From contig JASHRY010000001.1 of the NCBI GenBank assembly GCA_030037105.1, positions 1-11,859 of the forward strand: 11,859 bases of DNA, in the 5' to 3' direction. Positions 1-6,875 of the stretch are shown piece by piece. Made by a program: the position numbers and the translations under genes. The first letter of the stretch is position 1. Each line of letters opens with the position of its first letter. The notes under the pieces were generated by a model. It was not told the DNA's origin. It made no database searches and saw only the letters and a program-made list of their open reading frames with translations. This stretch comes from Xanthobacteraceae bacterium (GTDB lineage: Bacteria; Pseudomonadota; Alphaproteobacteria; Rhizobiales; Xanthobacteraceae).

Positions 1-357
1 GCGGCATTAAACGCTGACTCGTGTTGTCGTCATCATCCGCGCAGGCGGATGATCCAGTGGCAGATGCGTAGCCCGATGAGCGAAGCGAAATCCGGGATTT
101 TCGCGACAGCCGGATCGGTTTTCCCGCATGTCGCTGCGCTCATGCGGGCTACGGGGATGTTGACTGGATCGTCCGCCTTCGCCTGCGCGGACGATGACAG
201 GCATGGATGACTGTTCAATGCCATTGGTATAACCGCATAAATAATCATCGCATGATCATCTGCCGGGTCGCGGCCAAGCCGGTCGATCTGGCCGTGCTGC
301 GCTACGCGCTCGAGCGGATCAAGGTCCGGCGCGGCGGCGCCGGAACCCCTTCCTGCG
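1..357. other. Non-coding flank downstream of the cyclase gene
   Basis: No convincing gene lies here. The first 200 bases are a nested palindromic repeat (listed separately). Positions about 207-357 are ordinary GC-rich sequence apart from a small AT-richer patch near 230-260. A short coding-like stretch (about 253-393) is discussed as a finding but not called as a gene. A weak stem at 244-256 (ATCAT, 3-base loop, ATGAT) lies downstream of the leftward cyclase gene, but it is too AT-rich and too short to call a terminator. Confidence 0.6.
28..200. repeat. Nested palindromic intergenic repeat element
   Basis: Two pairs of inverted arms are nested. The outer arms, about 29-58 and 163-199, are near-complementary versions of a motif around GATCCAGT with a GCGGATGAT or GCGGACGAT core. 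The inner arms, about 67-96 and 123-153, are imperfect complements of a motif starting CGTAGCCC. Three of the arms also fold on themselves: 32-40 with 45-53 is a perfect 9-base stem with a 4-base loop, 123-130 with 141-148 is a perfect 8-base stem, and 168-176 with 187-195 is a perfect 9-base stem. The motifs resemble palindromes I recall as dispersed in Bradyrhizobium-type genomes. The arms are seen directly; genome-wide dispersion is recalled. The function is unknown. Confidence 0.75.
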
Positions 358-2580
358 CTACTTCGATTCGGCCTCGTAGACGCCGTTCCAGTCGGGCGGC
401 GGCGGCTTGGCGGCGAACGCCCGGATGCGCTCGATATACATGTCGTAAAGGCCGGCGACATCAAAGCCGCCGGCGAGCTTGCGGCAGCGATCGATCAGGT
501 CGAGCGCCGCATCCCATTGCTGCCGGCGGTAGCACGCCAGCATGCGGGCGTTGACATCGCGCAGCTCCCGGCAGCGTGTATCCTGCTCGACGTCGGCGCG
601 GCCGAGCACCGTGAACACCGCCTCGGGTTGCTTCTTGCCTTTCACCTGGATCAGATCGATCTCCATGACGGCGAATTTTTGCCCCACCTTCTCCGCGGTG
701 CGCGAGCCGATCACCATCGACAGGCAATAGTCCTTGGTCCGCGATTCCAGGCGCGAGGCGACATTGACGGTGTCGCCCAGAACCGAATAGTTGAAGCGGA
801 AGTCGGACCCCATATTGCCGACGACGCACGGCCCGGTATTGAGCCCGATACCGATGCGCAGCGGCATGTACAGGCCGCCATTGGCCTCGGCCTCGCGTTT
901 GAATTCGATGTTGAGCGCCGTGGCGCGCGCCAGCATTTCCAGTGCCGCATCGCAGGCGTTCGTTTCTTGCTCGTCGTCGTCGACCGGCGCGTTCCAGAAC
1001 GCCATGATGGCGTCGCCGATATATTTGTCGATCGTGCCCTTGCGCTCGATGATGGCGTTGGTCATCGGCGTGAGGAAGCGGTTCATCAGGTGGGTGAGGC
1101 CCTGGGGATCGTCCTTGTAGTGCTCGGAAATGGTGGTGAAGCCGCGCACGTCACTGAACAGGATGGTCATGCGCCGTTCCTCGCCGCCGAGCACCAGCTT
1201 CTCCGGCGAACGCGCCAGTTGCTCGACCAGTTGCGGGGAGAGATAGAAGCCGAAGGCGGAGCGGATTTGCTGCCGTTGCTGCTGCTCGCGGAAATAATTA
1301 ACGAAGGTGAGCACGAGATAAATGAGCCAACTCGACATCAGCGGATAGGTAAAGTCGAAGAGCAGATCGTGCGCGGCGAAGAAATACCACGACAGGCCGA
1401 TCAGCCCGGCGATCAGCATGGCGCCAAGCGCGACGACGGTTGCGGCCGACAGCATCGGCGCGGCGACGATGATGGCGAGCCCGAGCAGCACCGCGACGAC
1501 AAGCTCGGCGCCGATGGCGTAATTGGGGTGGACGAGAGCCGATTTGGTGAGCACGCTCTCGAGGATTTGGGCGTGCAGCTCGACGCCGGGCATGGCCGGG
1601 TCGACCGGCGTGGTCTTGAGGTCGAGGAGGCCGGCCGCAGAGGTGCCCACCAGCACCAGCTTGCCTTTGATGCGATCCGCGGGTACGCGCCCATGCAGTA
1701 CGTCCGCGGCGGATACGTAGCGCGCCGGATCATGCTTGTTGAAATGAATCCAGAACTGGCCGTTGCGGTCGGTCGGCACTTCAAGACCGGGAACCGCCAC
1801 CGCGATCACGCCGGCCGCGTCGGTGCGCACCAGAATGGCGCCGGAGCGGGTGACGACGCGCAGCATTTCCATCGACAGCGACGGCACCAGGGAACCTTGC
1901 GCCTGCATGACGATCGGCACGCGGCGGACGATGCCGTCGCGCTCGGGGTCGATCGAGAACAGGCCGCGGCCGGCGGCCGCCTGTTCGATCGGCAGGACGT
2001 TGCGCAGCAGTCCGGGAAACGTCACCAGGAACGGCCGCGGATCGGGGCCGCGCACCGCGAAGCCGGTCTGCAATGCCATCTCGACTTTCGTGCGCGGCGT
2101 CGCGGTCGCCGAGCCGGTCTGACCGATGACGACGATGCCGGCGCGCCTGATCGCCGCCGCCAGAACCTCGTCGTTGCTCGGCAGGCTGGCGAGCTTGTCG
2201 CGGGTCGTCGCATCGAGGCCGCGAAAGCTTGCCGCCGCCACCGCCGGCGACAGCCGGTCGGGCTCGGCGAACACGATGTCGAAGCCGATCGCCGCGGCGC
2301 CAAGTTCGCTGAGGCGGGTGACCAGATCGGCGACCACGGTCCGCGGCCACGGCCATTGTCCGATCTCCTTGAGGCTCGGCTCGTCGATGTCGGCGATGAC
2401 GACCGGCCGTATCGTCTGTTCGCGCGGCCTTAAAACTTGAAAGAGGTCGAACGTGCGCAGCCGCACTTCCTCGAGCGGTCGCGGGTCGACGATGCGTAGC
2501 GGCACCAGCGCGAACAACAGGACGATGCACACCGCGCGCGCGGTACCGAACTGTCGCGCCCAGCGGCCGAGTCGTTTCAT
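358..2580 (-). CDS. CHASE2-domain class III adenylate cyclase
   Basis: A 740-residue membrane-anchored cyclase that should convert ATP to cyclic AMP in the cytoplasm in response to a signal sensed outside the inner membrane. An N-terminal membrane segment (about 14-31) leads into a periplasmic CHASE2 sensor domain (about 45-345). Three further membrane segments follow (about 355-375, 379-402, 411-429), then the class III catalytic domain (about 468-660). Expected catalytic residues are present: metal-binding Asp477 (FSDVRGF) and Asp523 (GDAIMAF), adenine-selecting Lys519, and transition-state Asn606 and Arg610 (VNVASRLE). Ser599 sits where class IIIa enzymes carry Asp and class IIIb enzymes carry Thr or Ser, so this looks like class IIIb. 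The last 80 residues are helical and TPR-like, ending in a proline-rich tail. No strong ribosome binding site precedes the ATG. The gene lies 150 bases downstream of the secretion pair and is probably transcribed separately. The ligand is unknown. Guanylate cyclase activity is less likely because of the Lys. Confidence 0.93.
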   Translation of the reverse strand: MKRLGRWARQFGTARAVCIVLLFALVPLRIVDPRPLEEVRLRTFDLFQVLRPREQTIRPVVIADIDEPSLKEIGQWPWPRTVVADLVTRLSELGAAAIGFDIVFAEPDRLSPAVAAASFRGLDATTRDKLASLPSNDEVLAAAIRRAGIVVIGQTGSATATPRTKVEMALQTGFAVRGPDPRPFLVTFPGLLRNVLPIEQAAAGRGLFSIDPERDGIVRRVPIVMQAQGSLVPSLSMEMLRVVTRSGAILVRTDAAGVIAVAVPGLEVPTDRNGQFWIHFNKHDPARYVSAADVLHGRVPADRIKGKLVLVGTSAAGLLDLKTTPVDPAMPGVELHAQILESVLTKSALVHPNYAIGAELVVAVLLGLAIIVAAPMLSAATVVALGAMLIAGLIGLSWYFFAAHDLLFDFTYPLMSSWLIYLVLTFVNYFREQQQRQQIRSAFGFYLSPQLVEQLARSPEKLVLGGEERRMTILFSDVRGFTTISEHYKDDPQGLTHLMNRFLTPMTNAIIERKGTIDKYIGDAIMAFWNAPVDDDEQETNACDAALEMLARATALNIEFKREAEANGGLYMPLRIGIGLNTGPCVVGNMGSDFRFNYSVLGDTVNVASRLESRTKDYCLSMVIGSRTAEKVGQKFAVMEIDLIQVKGKKQPEAVFTVLGRADVEQDTRCRELRDVNARMLACYRRQQWDAALDLIDRCRKLAGGFDVAGLYDMYIERIRAFAAKPPPPDWNGVYEAESK

Positions 2581-2623
2581 GAGCCGGGATTCCCCGCGCT
2601 GTCAGCGTTCGACGGCGGCACGC

Positions 2624-2652
2624 CTTATAGCAACGGAGCGCCGTCCGCAGAA
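2624..2652 (-). promoter_or_regulatory. Possible promoter of the cyclase gene
   Basis: On the minus strand a -10-like TATAAG (2624-2629) is preceded by a weak -35-like TTCTGC (2647-2652) with a 17-base spacer. It would give a leader of roughly 35 bases before the cyclase start. The -10 match is good for so GC-rich a context, but the -35 is poor. The alternative is read-through from the upstream secretion genes. Confidence 0.3.
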
Positions 2653-2730
2653 GCGAAAGTCCCCTCACCCGGAGGCGAGGCCCACGATCGAATCGGGTGG
2701 AGCGCCCAGGCCGACGGTAGGGAAGCGATC

Positions 2731-4041
2731 TTACTTCTCCCGGAACGAGCGCATGAGCTGATCGTGCAGCGGCTTGATCAGATACGACATCAGCGTGCGT
2801 TCGCCGGTTTGAATGAAGGCTTCGACCGGCATGCCCGGCGTGAGCTTGACGTTGCCGAGTCGCTTGATCTCGTCGGCCGTCATCGAGATGCGGACCAGAT
2901 AGTAGCTCTGCCCGGTGCGCTGGTCGGTGGTGGTATCGGCGGCGATGCGCACGACAGTGCCGTTGATTTCGGGCGTCGTGCGCACGTCGAAGGCGGAGAA
3001 GCGCAGCAGCACCGGCTGGCTGAATTGGACCTGGTCGATATCCCGGGGATTGACTTTGACTTCGGCCAGCAGCGTGTCCGTCTCGGGGACAATGAACATG
3101 ATCGGTTCGCCGGCCGTGATCACCCCGCCGACCGTGTTCGCCGTCGACTGGAAGACGATGCCGTCCTGCGGCGCGCGGATGTCGGTGCGCTTGAGTTGAT
3201 CCTCGGCCGTGACCTTGCGCTCGACGTATTCGCCGATCTTGCTGTCGGTCTCGCGCAACTGCTTGGCCACGTCGCTGGTGAAATCCTGATCGACCTGAAG
3301 GATCTGCAGCTGGGTCTCCACGATCTTGCCCTTGGCCTCCGCCACGGCGGCGACGAGTTGGCCGCGTTCGCCCTGCAGGCGCGCCTCTTCGCGTTCCAGC
3401 GACGTGAGCCGGGTGAGCTGGATCAAATTCTTCGCCCACAAATCGCGCACGCCTTGAAGCTCCTGCTCGATCAGGGCCATCTCCTTGGACTTGGCGTCCT
3501 GCTGAGCGGTAAGCCCGGTGATCTGCTCCTGCAATTCCTTGATGCGCTGCTGCAGTTGATCCTTCTGGCCGAGACGCGCCGTACGCCGAAGCTCGAACAG
3601 CTTGCCCTCGCTGGCGAGCGCATCCTTCACGTCGGGATCGTCGGTGTTGCCAGCAAGCTCCTTCGGCACCGCGACCGTGTCGACGCCGTCGCGCTCGGCG
3701 GCGAGGCGCGCCCGGCGCGCATAAAGCTCGGTGAGAGTCTTGGTGACGATCGCGAGATTGGCGCGGGTGACGGTCTCGTCGAGGCGGATGAGAATGTCGC
3801 CCGCTTTCACGCGGTCGCCGTCGTGCACCCGTACCTCGCCGACGACGCCGCCGGTCGGGTGCTGCACCTTCTTCACGTTCGAATCGACGACGATCGAGCC
3901 TTGGGCGATGACCGCACCCGAAATCTCGGCGGTCGAGGCCCAGCCGCCGAGGCCGATCGCCAGTACCGCGACGATGACGACGCCCGCGAAAACGTGCCGG
4001 CGGATCGAGATGCTCGAGCTTGGCGAGGCTTTGCGGTTCAT
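2731..4041 (-). CDS. HlyD-family type I secretion membrane fusion protein
   Basis: A 436-residue periplasmic adaptor that should link the inner-membrane ABC exporter to an outer-membrane TolC-type channel. A short cytoplasmic N-terminus and one membrane segment (about 17-36) are followed by a lipoyl-like half-motif (about 55-95, with the conserved VHDGDRVKAGD). A long helical coiled-coil hairpin spans about 140-285. The second lipoyl half begins near IRAPQDGIVF (288-297), followed by beta-barrel and membrane-proximal domains. The C-terminus (ERTLMSYLIKPLHDQ and onward) is typical of PrtE/HlyD-type adaptors. Length and architecture are normal for the family. The start codon overlaps the stop of the ABC gene as ATGA and has an excellent AGGGAGGAG ribosome binding site inside that gene, so the two are co-translated. 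No outer-membrane partner is in the window, so it must be encoded elsewhere. Confidence 0.95.
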   Translation of the reverse strand: MNRKASPSSSISIRRHVFAGVVIVAVLAIGLGGWASTAEISGAVIAQGSIVVDSNVKKVQHPTGGVVGEVRVHDGDRVKAGDILIRLDETVTRANLAIVTKTLTELYARRARLAAERDGVDTVAVPKELAGNTDDPDVKDALASEGKLFELRRTARLGQKDQLQQRIKELQEQITGLTAQQDAKSKEMALIEQELQGVRDLWAKNLIQLTRLTSLEREEARLQGERGQLVAAVAEAKGKIVETQLQILQVDQDFTSDVAKQLRETDSKIGEYVERKVTAEDQLKRTDIRAPQDGIVFQSTANTVGGVITAGEPIMFIVPETDTLLAEVKVNPRDIDQVQFSQPVLLRFSAFDVRTTPEINGTVVRIAADTTTDQRTGQSYYLVRISMTADEIKRLGNVKLTPGMPVEAFIQTGERTLMSYLIKPLHDQLMRSFREK

Positions 4042-5795
4042 CCTGCTCCTCCCTGATCGGGCACCACCTTCAAAGCGCGCGGCGGCGCGCTCGGCTGGGT
4101 CGCGCGGGTGAGGATTTCCGCTTTCGGTCCGAACTGCTGTTGTCGTCCCTTGCCCATCACCAGAATGTAGTCGACGCCGGCGATGGCGCTGGGGCGATGG
4201 GCGATCACTACGGCGATGGCGCCGCGCTTGCGAATGCCGAGAATGGAGCGGGTCAGCGCTTCGTCGCCCTCGGCGTCGAGATTGGAATTGGGTTCGTCGA
4301 GCACGATCAGGAACGGATCGCGGTAAAGCGCGCGCGCGAGCGCGATCCGTTGCGCCTGACCGGCGGACAGCGCGCTGCCGTGCTCGCCGACATTCGTTTC
4401 ATAGCCGGCGGGAAGATTGACGATGAGGTCGTGCACGCCGGCCGCCTGCGCGGCGGCGAGGACCGCCCGGGCATTGGGCGGATCCTCGAAGCGTGCAATG
4501 TTCTGCGCCACATTGCCCGGAAACAACTCGACGTCCTGAGGCAGATAGCCGATGTGCCGGCCGAGCGCTTCCGGCGACCATTGGTCGAGGCTGGCGCCGT
4601 CAAGGCGGATGGTCCCGCGCACCGGCGTCCACACCCCGACCAGCATGCGCGCCAGCGACGATTTCCCCGACGCGGTCGGGCCGATCACGCCGAGCGCCGT
4701 GCCGGCGGCGAGCGTGAAGCTTACGTCTTGGCAGACGATCTTTTGCTCGCCCGGCGGCGCCACCGCCGCGTTCTGGACCATAAGCGTTTTCTCCGGCGCC
4801 TGCAGCGGCATCGGCTCGGTTCGCGCCGGCACGGCCTTGAGCAATTGCGACAAGCGCTGCCAACTTTGCCGGGCGCCGACGAAGCCGCGCCAATTGGCGA
4901 TCGCGAGATCGACCGGCGCCAGTGCGCGGGCGCCCAGGATCGAGCCGGCGATGATGACGCCGGGCGTACTTTGCTGCTTGATCACCAGCCAGGCGCCGAC
5001 CGCGAGCAGGCAGGACTGCAGCAGCAAACGCAGAATCTTCGACATCGCGCCGAGCCCGCCGACGACATCGCTGGCGTGGCCGCCGCTCGCCACGTAACTG
5101 CGGTTGAGGTCGCTCCAGTGTTGGGCGATGCGACCGACCATGCCCATCGCCGTGATCGCCTCGGCATTGCGCCGGCTCGCCTCCATCAACGCGTTGCGCG
5201 CCACGGCGAATTGCGTGGCAATGCGGGTCGGCCGTCGCGTTCGCACTTCGGTCACGACCGTGATCGTGATGAGGATAATGGCGCCGACGAGCGCGGTCAG
5301 GCCGATATAGGTGTGGAACAGGAAGCAGACGGCGATATAGACCGGCATCCATGGCAGGTCGAACAAGGCGACCGGGCCGATGCCGGACAGAAAGGCGCGC
5401 ACCGTGTCGAGATCGCGGACCGGCTGCGCGCCGTCGGCCTTGCCGCCGACCTTAAGCGGCAGCCGGACGACGGCGTCATAGAGGCGCATGCTCATCGCTT
5501 CATCAAGGCTCGTGCCGATGCGCACGAGGATGCGGCTGCGGATCGCGTCGATGGCGCCCTGCGCGGCGTAGAGGCCCGCCACCAGGAGCAACAGCGCGAC
5601 AAGCGTCGGCACGCTGCGGCTCGGCAGCACCCGGTCATAGATTTCGAGCATGAACAACGCGCCGGTGAGCATCAGGATATTGCTCATGCCGCTGAATAGC
5701 GCGATGGCGAGGAAGGCCCGCCGGCAGGCGAGGAGGGCGGCGGCAAGCTCGGAGCTTGCGGGCGACTGCCGCAGCGGGCGGGGAAGCTGGCTCAT
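4038..5795 (-). CDS. Type I secretion system permease/ATPase (PrtD type)
   Basis: A 585-residue fused permease and ATPase that powers export of an unfolded protein directly from the cytoplasm. The N-terminal half holds the membrane domain, with clear hydrophobic spans (about 28-52, 62-80, 142-163, 165-182, 255-272 and one near 278-290). There is no N-terminal C39 peptidase domain, which points to substrates with uncleaved C-terminal signals, as in PrtD/AprD exporters. The nucleotide-binding domain has Walker A GPTASGKS (372-379), Q-loop Gln420, the signature LSAGQ (476-480), Walker B LIVLDEP with Asp500 and Glu501, and switch His533. LSAGQ instead of LSGGQ is usual in this subfamily. I chose the ATG at 5795. 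An in-frame GTG at 5810 would add five residues, and neither start has a convincing ribosome binding site. The gene is first in an operon with the HlyD-family adaptor. The substrate is unknown. Confidence 0.94.
   Translation of the reverse strand: MSQLPRPLRQSPASSELAAALLACRRAFLAIALFSGMSNILMLTGALFMLEIYDRVLPSRSVPTLVALLLLVAGLYAAQGAIDAIRSRILVRIGTSLDEAMSMRLYDAVVRLPLKVGGKADGAQPVRDLDTVRAFLSGIGPVALFDLPWMPVYIAVCFLFHTYIGLTALVGAIILITITVVTEVRTRRPTRIATQFAVARNALMEASRRNAEAITAMGMVGRIAQHWSDLNRSYVASGGHASDVVGGLGAMSKILRLLLQSCLLAVGAWLVIKQQSTPGVIIAGSILGARALAPVDLAIANWRGFVGARQSWQRLSQLLKAVPARTEPMPLQAPEKTLMVQNAAVAPPGEQKIVCQDVSFTLAAGTALGVIGPTASGKSSLARMLVGVWTPVRGTIRLDGASLDQWSPEALGRHIGYLPQDVELFPGNVAQNIARFEDPPNARAVLAAAQAAGVHDLIVNLPAGYETNVGEHGSALSAGQAQRIALARALYRDPFLIVLDEPNSNLDAEGDEALTRSILGIRKRGAIAVVIAHRPSAIAGVDYILVMGKGRQQQFGPKAEILTRATQPSAPPRALKVVPDQGGAG
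4046..4054 (-). promoter_or_regulatory. Strong ribosome binding site of the HlyD-family gene
   Basis: The minus strand reads AGGGAGGAG a few bases before the ATG at 4041, inside the last codons of the ABC gene. It confirms the start and supports efficient re-initiation at the ATGA overlap. Confidence 0.8.
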
Positions 5796-6249
5796 AAGAA
5801 TGCGTACCACCGGGGCGGGGGGAATGCCACGACCGGGCTAAGAATTGACTATGTTATGCTTTCTGAGCTTGCAGGCGAAATCGGCGCAGGCTCGCGCCGA
5901 CCCGCCACCTCCGGTCAACCCTGAGGACGGGCCTTAAGAGCATAATCCGATCATATTGAAGTCGGATGGCGCTCCAGCTTCCTTGTGCAGCACGATCTTT
6001 TCGGAAAGCCGGTTCTCACTTTTCCGGATCATGCTCCAGACCAAGCCCAAGGCCGGTTCTCTCCCTTTCGCGCGCGGCGCCGGATGCCCCTCTTCGGACA
6101 TCATTCCTAATCGGAGCACGGCCAAGGCTCGCCGCCTCGGCCGCGGTCGTCATGGCGGCGCGTCAACAAAATGTCCGCACGAAAGCATGCCCAAGCCCGG
6201 CACAGGCCGGCGCCTTGGCGCGCGCGAAAACTGGACTGCTGGGTAAAGG
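5796..6249. other. Intergenic region between secretion operon and small basic gene
   Basis: About 450 bases without a supported gene. It should hold the promoter of the leftward secretion operon. The patch 5843-5870 is the only AT-rich part and is the likeliest site, but I could not find a convincing -35/-10 pair. A dispersed palindromic repeat occupies about 5934-6037. The stretch 6040-6249 has open frames on both strands, but none with a ribosome binding site, recognisable motifs or plausible composition. Confidence 0.5.
5934..6037. repeat. Composite palindromic repeat (GATCCGGAAAAG type)
   Basis: Two adjacent dyads are visible. The first (about 5938-5974) pairs ATCCGA (5945-5950) with TCGGAT (5962-5967), inside GAGC and GCTC ends. 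The second (about 5990-6034) pairs an arm reading GCACGATCTTTTCGGAAA with an arm that is the complement of GCATGATCCGGAAAAG. The second matches a palindrome I recall as scattered between genes in many Hyphomicrobiales genomes. The arms are visible; the copy number elsewhere is recalled, not checked. Confidence 0.65.
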
Positions 6250-6426
6250 TCAGGAACGGGAATCGAGCGACAGCCCGATGCTGAACGCCTTTTGCCGCGT
6301 CGCGCCTTCGGTTCGCTTCAATTTCTTGGCGATCCTCGCCGCCGGCGTTTTCTTGCGCGCCAGCGTTTTCAGGTCGCGGACCTCGCCCGCGGTCCAGGCG
6401 CGTCGCTTCTTTGACTTCTTAGGCAT
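6250..6426 (-). CDS. Small basic protein, probable Myb/SANT-like DNA-binding
   Basis: A 58-residue protein beginning MPKKSKKRRAWTAGEV and ending SIGLSLDSRS. It is extremely rich in Lys and Arg. The pattern is a basic N-terminal tail, then WTAGEVRDLKTLARKKTP, then ARIAKKLKRTEGATRQKA. This resembles one compact Myb/SANT-like helix-turn-helix unit: a Trp early in helix 1, and a recognition-like helix near residues 39-50. I recall near-identical small hypothetical proteins in Bradyrhizobium and relatives, but no characterised function. The start is well supported by AGGGAGG five bases or so upstream of the ATG at 6426. It stands alone, with repeats and non-coding DNA on either side. It could be a nucleoid-associated or regulatory factor; that is inference from composition and fold pattern only. 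Confidence 0.85.
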   Translation of the reverse strand: MPKKSKKRRAWTAGEVRDLKTLARKKTPAARIAKKLKRTEGATRQKAFSIGLSLDSRS

Positions 6427-6875
6427 AAATCCTCCCTTTCAAGAAAGGCGGGTATCCCTTAACGGGAGCGGAAGAGACATAACAGATGGGATTGAGATCA
6501 TGAGGATCGCAGTTGAGCCATTGTCCGCGGCCACGCCCGCAATACCGCGGGCCAGTTAAGAAACAGTTTGTTAGATAGGTCTTAGCAACCTACGGGCTTG
6601 GAAGCAAATACAACTTGCACGTCCGGGCCGGCTATTGTTGATAGCCGGTTGCGGTCGCCGCAAGCGTACTCAAATATGTTCGGCCATGCGGATTTATGGT
6701 CTCGGCGGGCGGATTGCCGCTGATCGATCCGCGCCGTGGCCGGATAGTCGCCCACGACGGGGTGTCGGGCACGGTCGGCCCAACGCGCCAGGTCCTTGCC
6801 GCGCCGGGCCTTGCGGGGGGCCGGTCGCCTCCCTAGTTTCCATGGCGGAGGATCGCCAAAAATGAGGACGCCGCC
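6427..6875. other. Intergenic region between small basic gene and DUF2948
   Basis: About 450 bases that should carry promoters for the leftward 58-residue gene and the rightward DUF2948 gene. Visible structures are a TAGGT-N7-ACCTA dyad (6576-6592) and a perfect 8-base stem with a 5-base loop (6628-6648), which lacks the T-run of an intrinsic terminator. A weak plus-strand promoter-like pair TTGCAC (6615-6620), 17 bases, TTGATA (6638-6643) overlaps that stem. I see no supported gene. In relatives I would expect murA upstream of DUF2948, and it is not here. Confidence 0.45.
6431..6437 (-). promoter_or_regulatory. Strong ribosome binding site of the 58-residue gene
   Basis: The minus strand reads AGGGAGG followed by ATTT and the ATG at 6426. 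This is one of the best Shine-Dalgarno matches in the window and the main reason to accept so short a gene. Its upstream edge overlaps a perfect CCTTTC-AA-GAAAGG dyad (6435-6448). Confidence 0.8.

Noticed and set aside
1..200. Possible CRISPR array suggested by repeated palindromes.
   Set aside because: The units are different nested inverted repeats, not regularly spaced direct repeats with unique spacers, and no cas gene is present.
244..256. ATCAT-CGC-ATGAT stem downstream of the cyclase, followed on the minus strand by a TA-rich stretch.
   Set aside because: The stem is only five AT-rich pairs and there is no real T-run, so it is too weak for a terminator.
517..2433. Long plus-strand open frame opposite the cyclase gene (638 codons).
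   Set aside because: It is antisense to a gene with clear domains and catalytic motifs, is rich in His, Arg, Asp and Gly as expected of a GC-rich shadow, and has no recognisable motif.
1781..3439. Minus-strand open frame of 552 codons bridging the adaptor and cyclase genes.
   Set aside because: It lies in a shifted frame of both genes, is extremely Arg-rich, and would require ignoring two intact family proteins.
2764..5699. Two long plus-strand open frames (2764-4056 and 4020-5699) opposite the secretion genes.
   Set aside because: Both are composition-driven shadows of the HlyD-family and ABC genes, which have complete family motifs.
5956..6559. Overlapping plus-strand frames (about 96 and 197 codons) in the gap right of the secretion operon.
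   Set aside because: They cross a palindromic repeat and run antisense to the better supported 58-residue gene, with no ribosome binding site or known motif.
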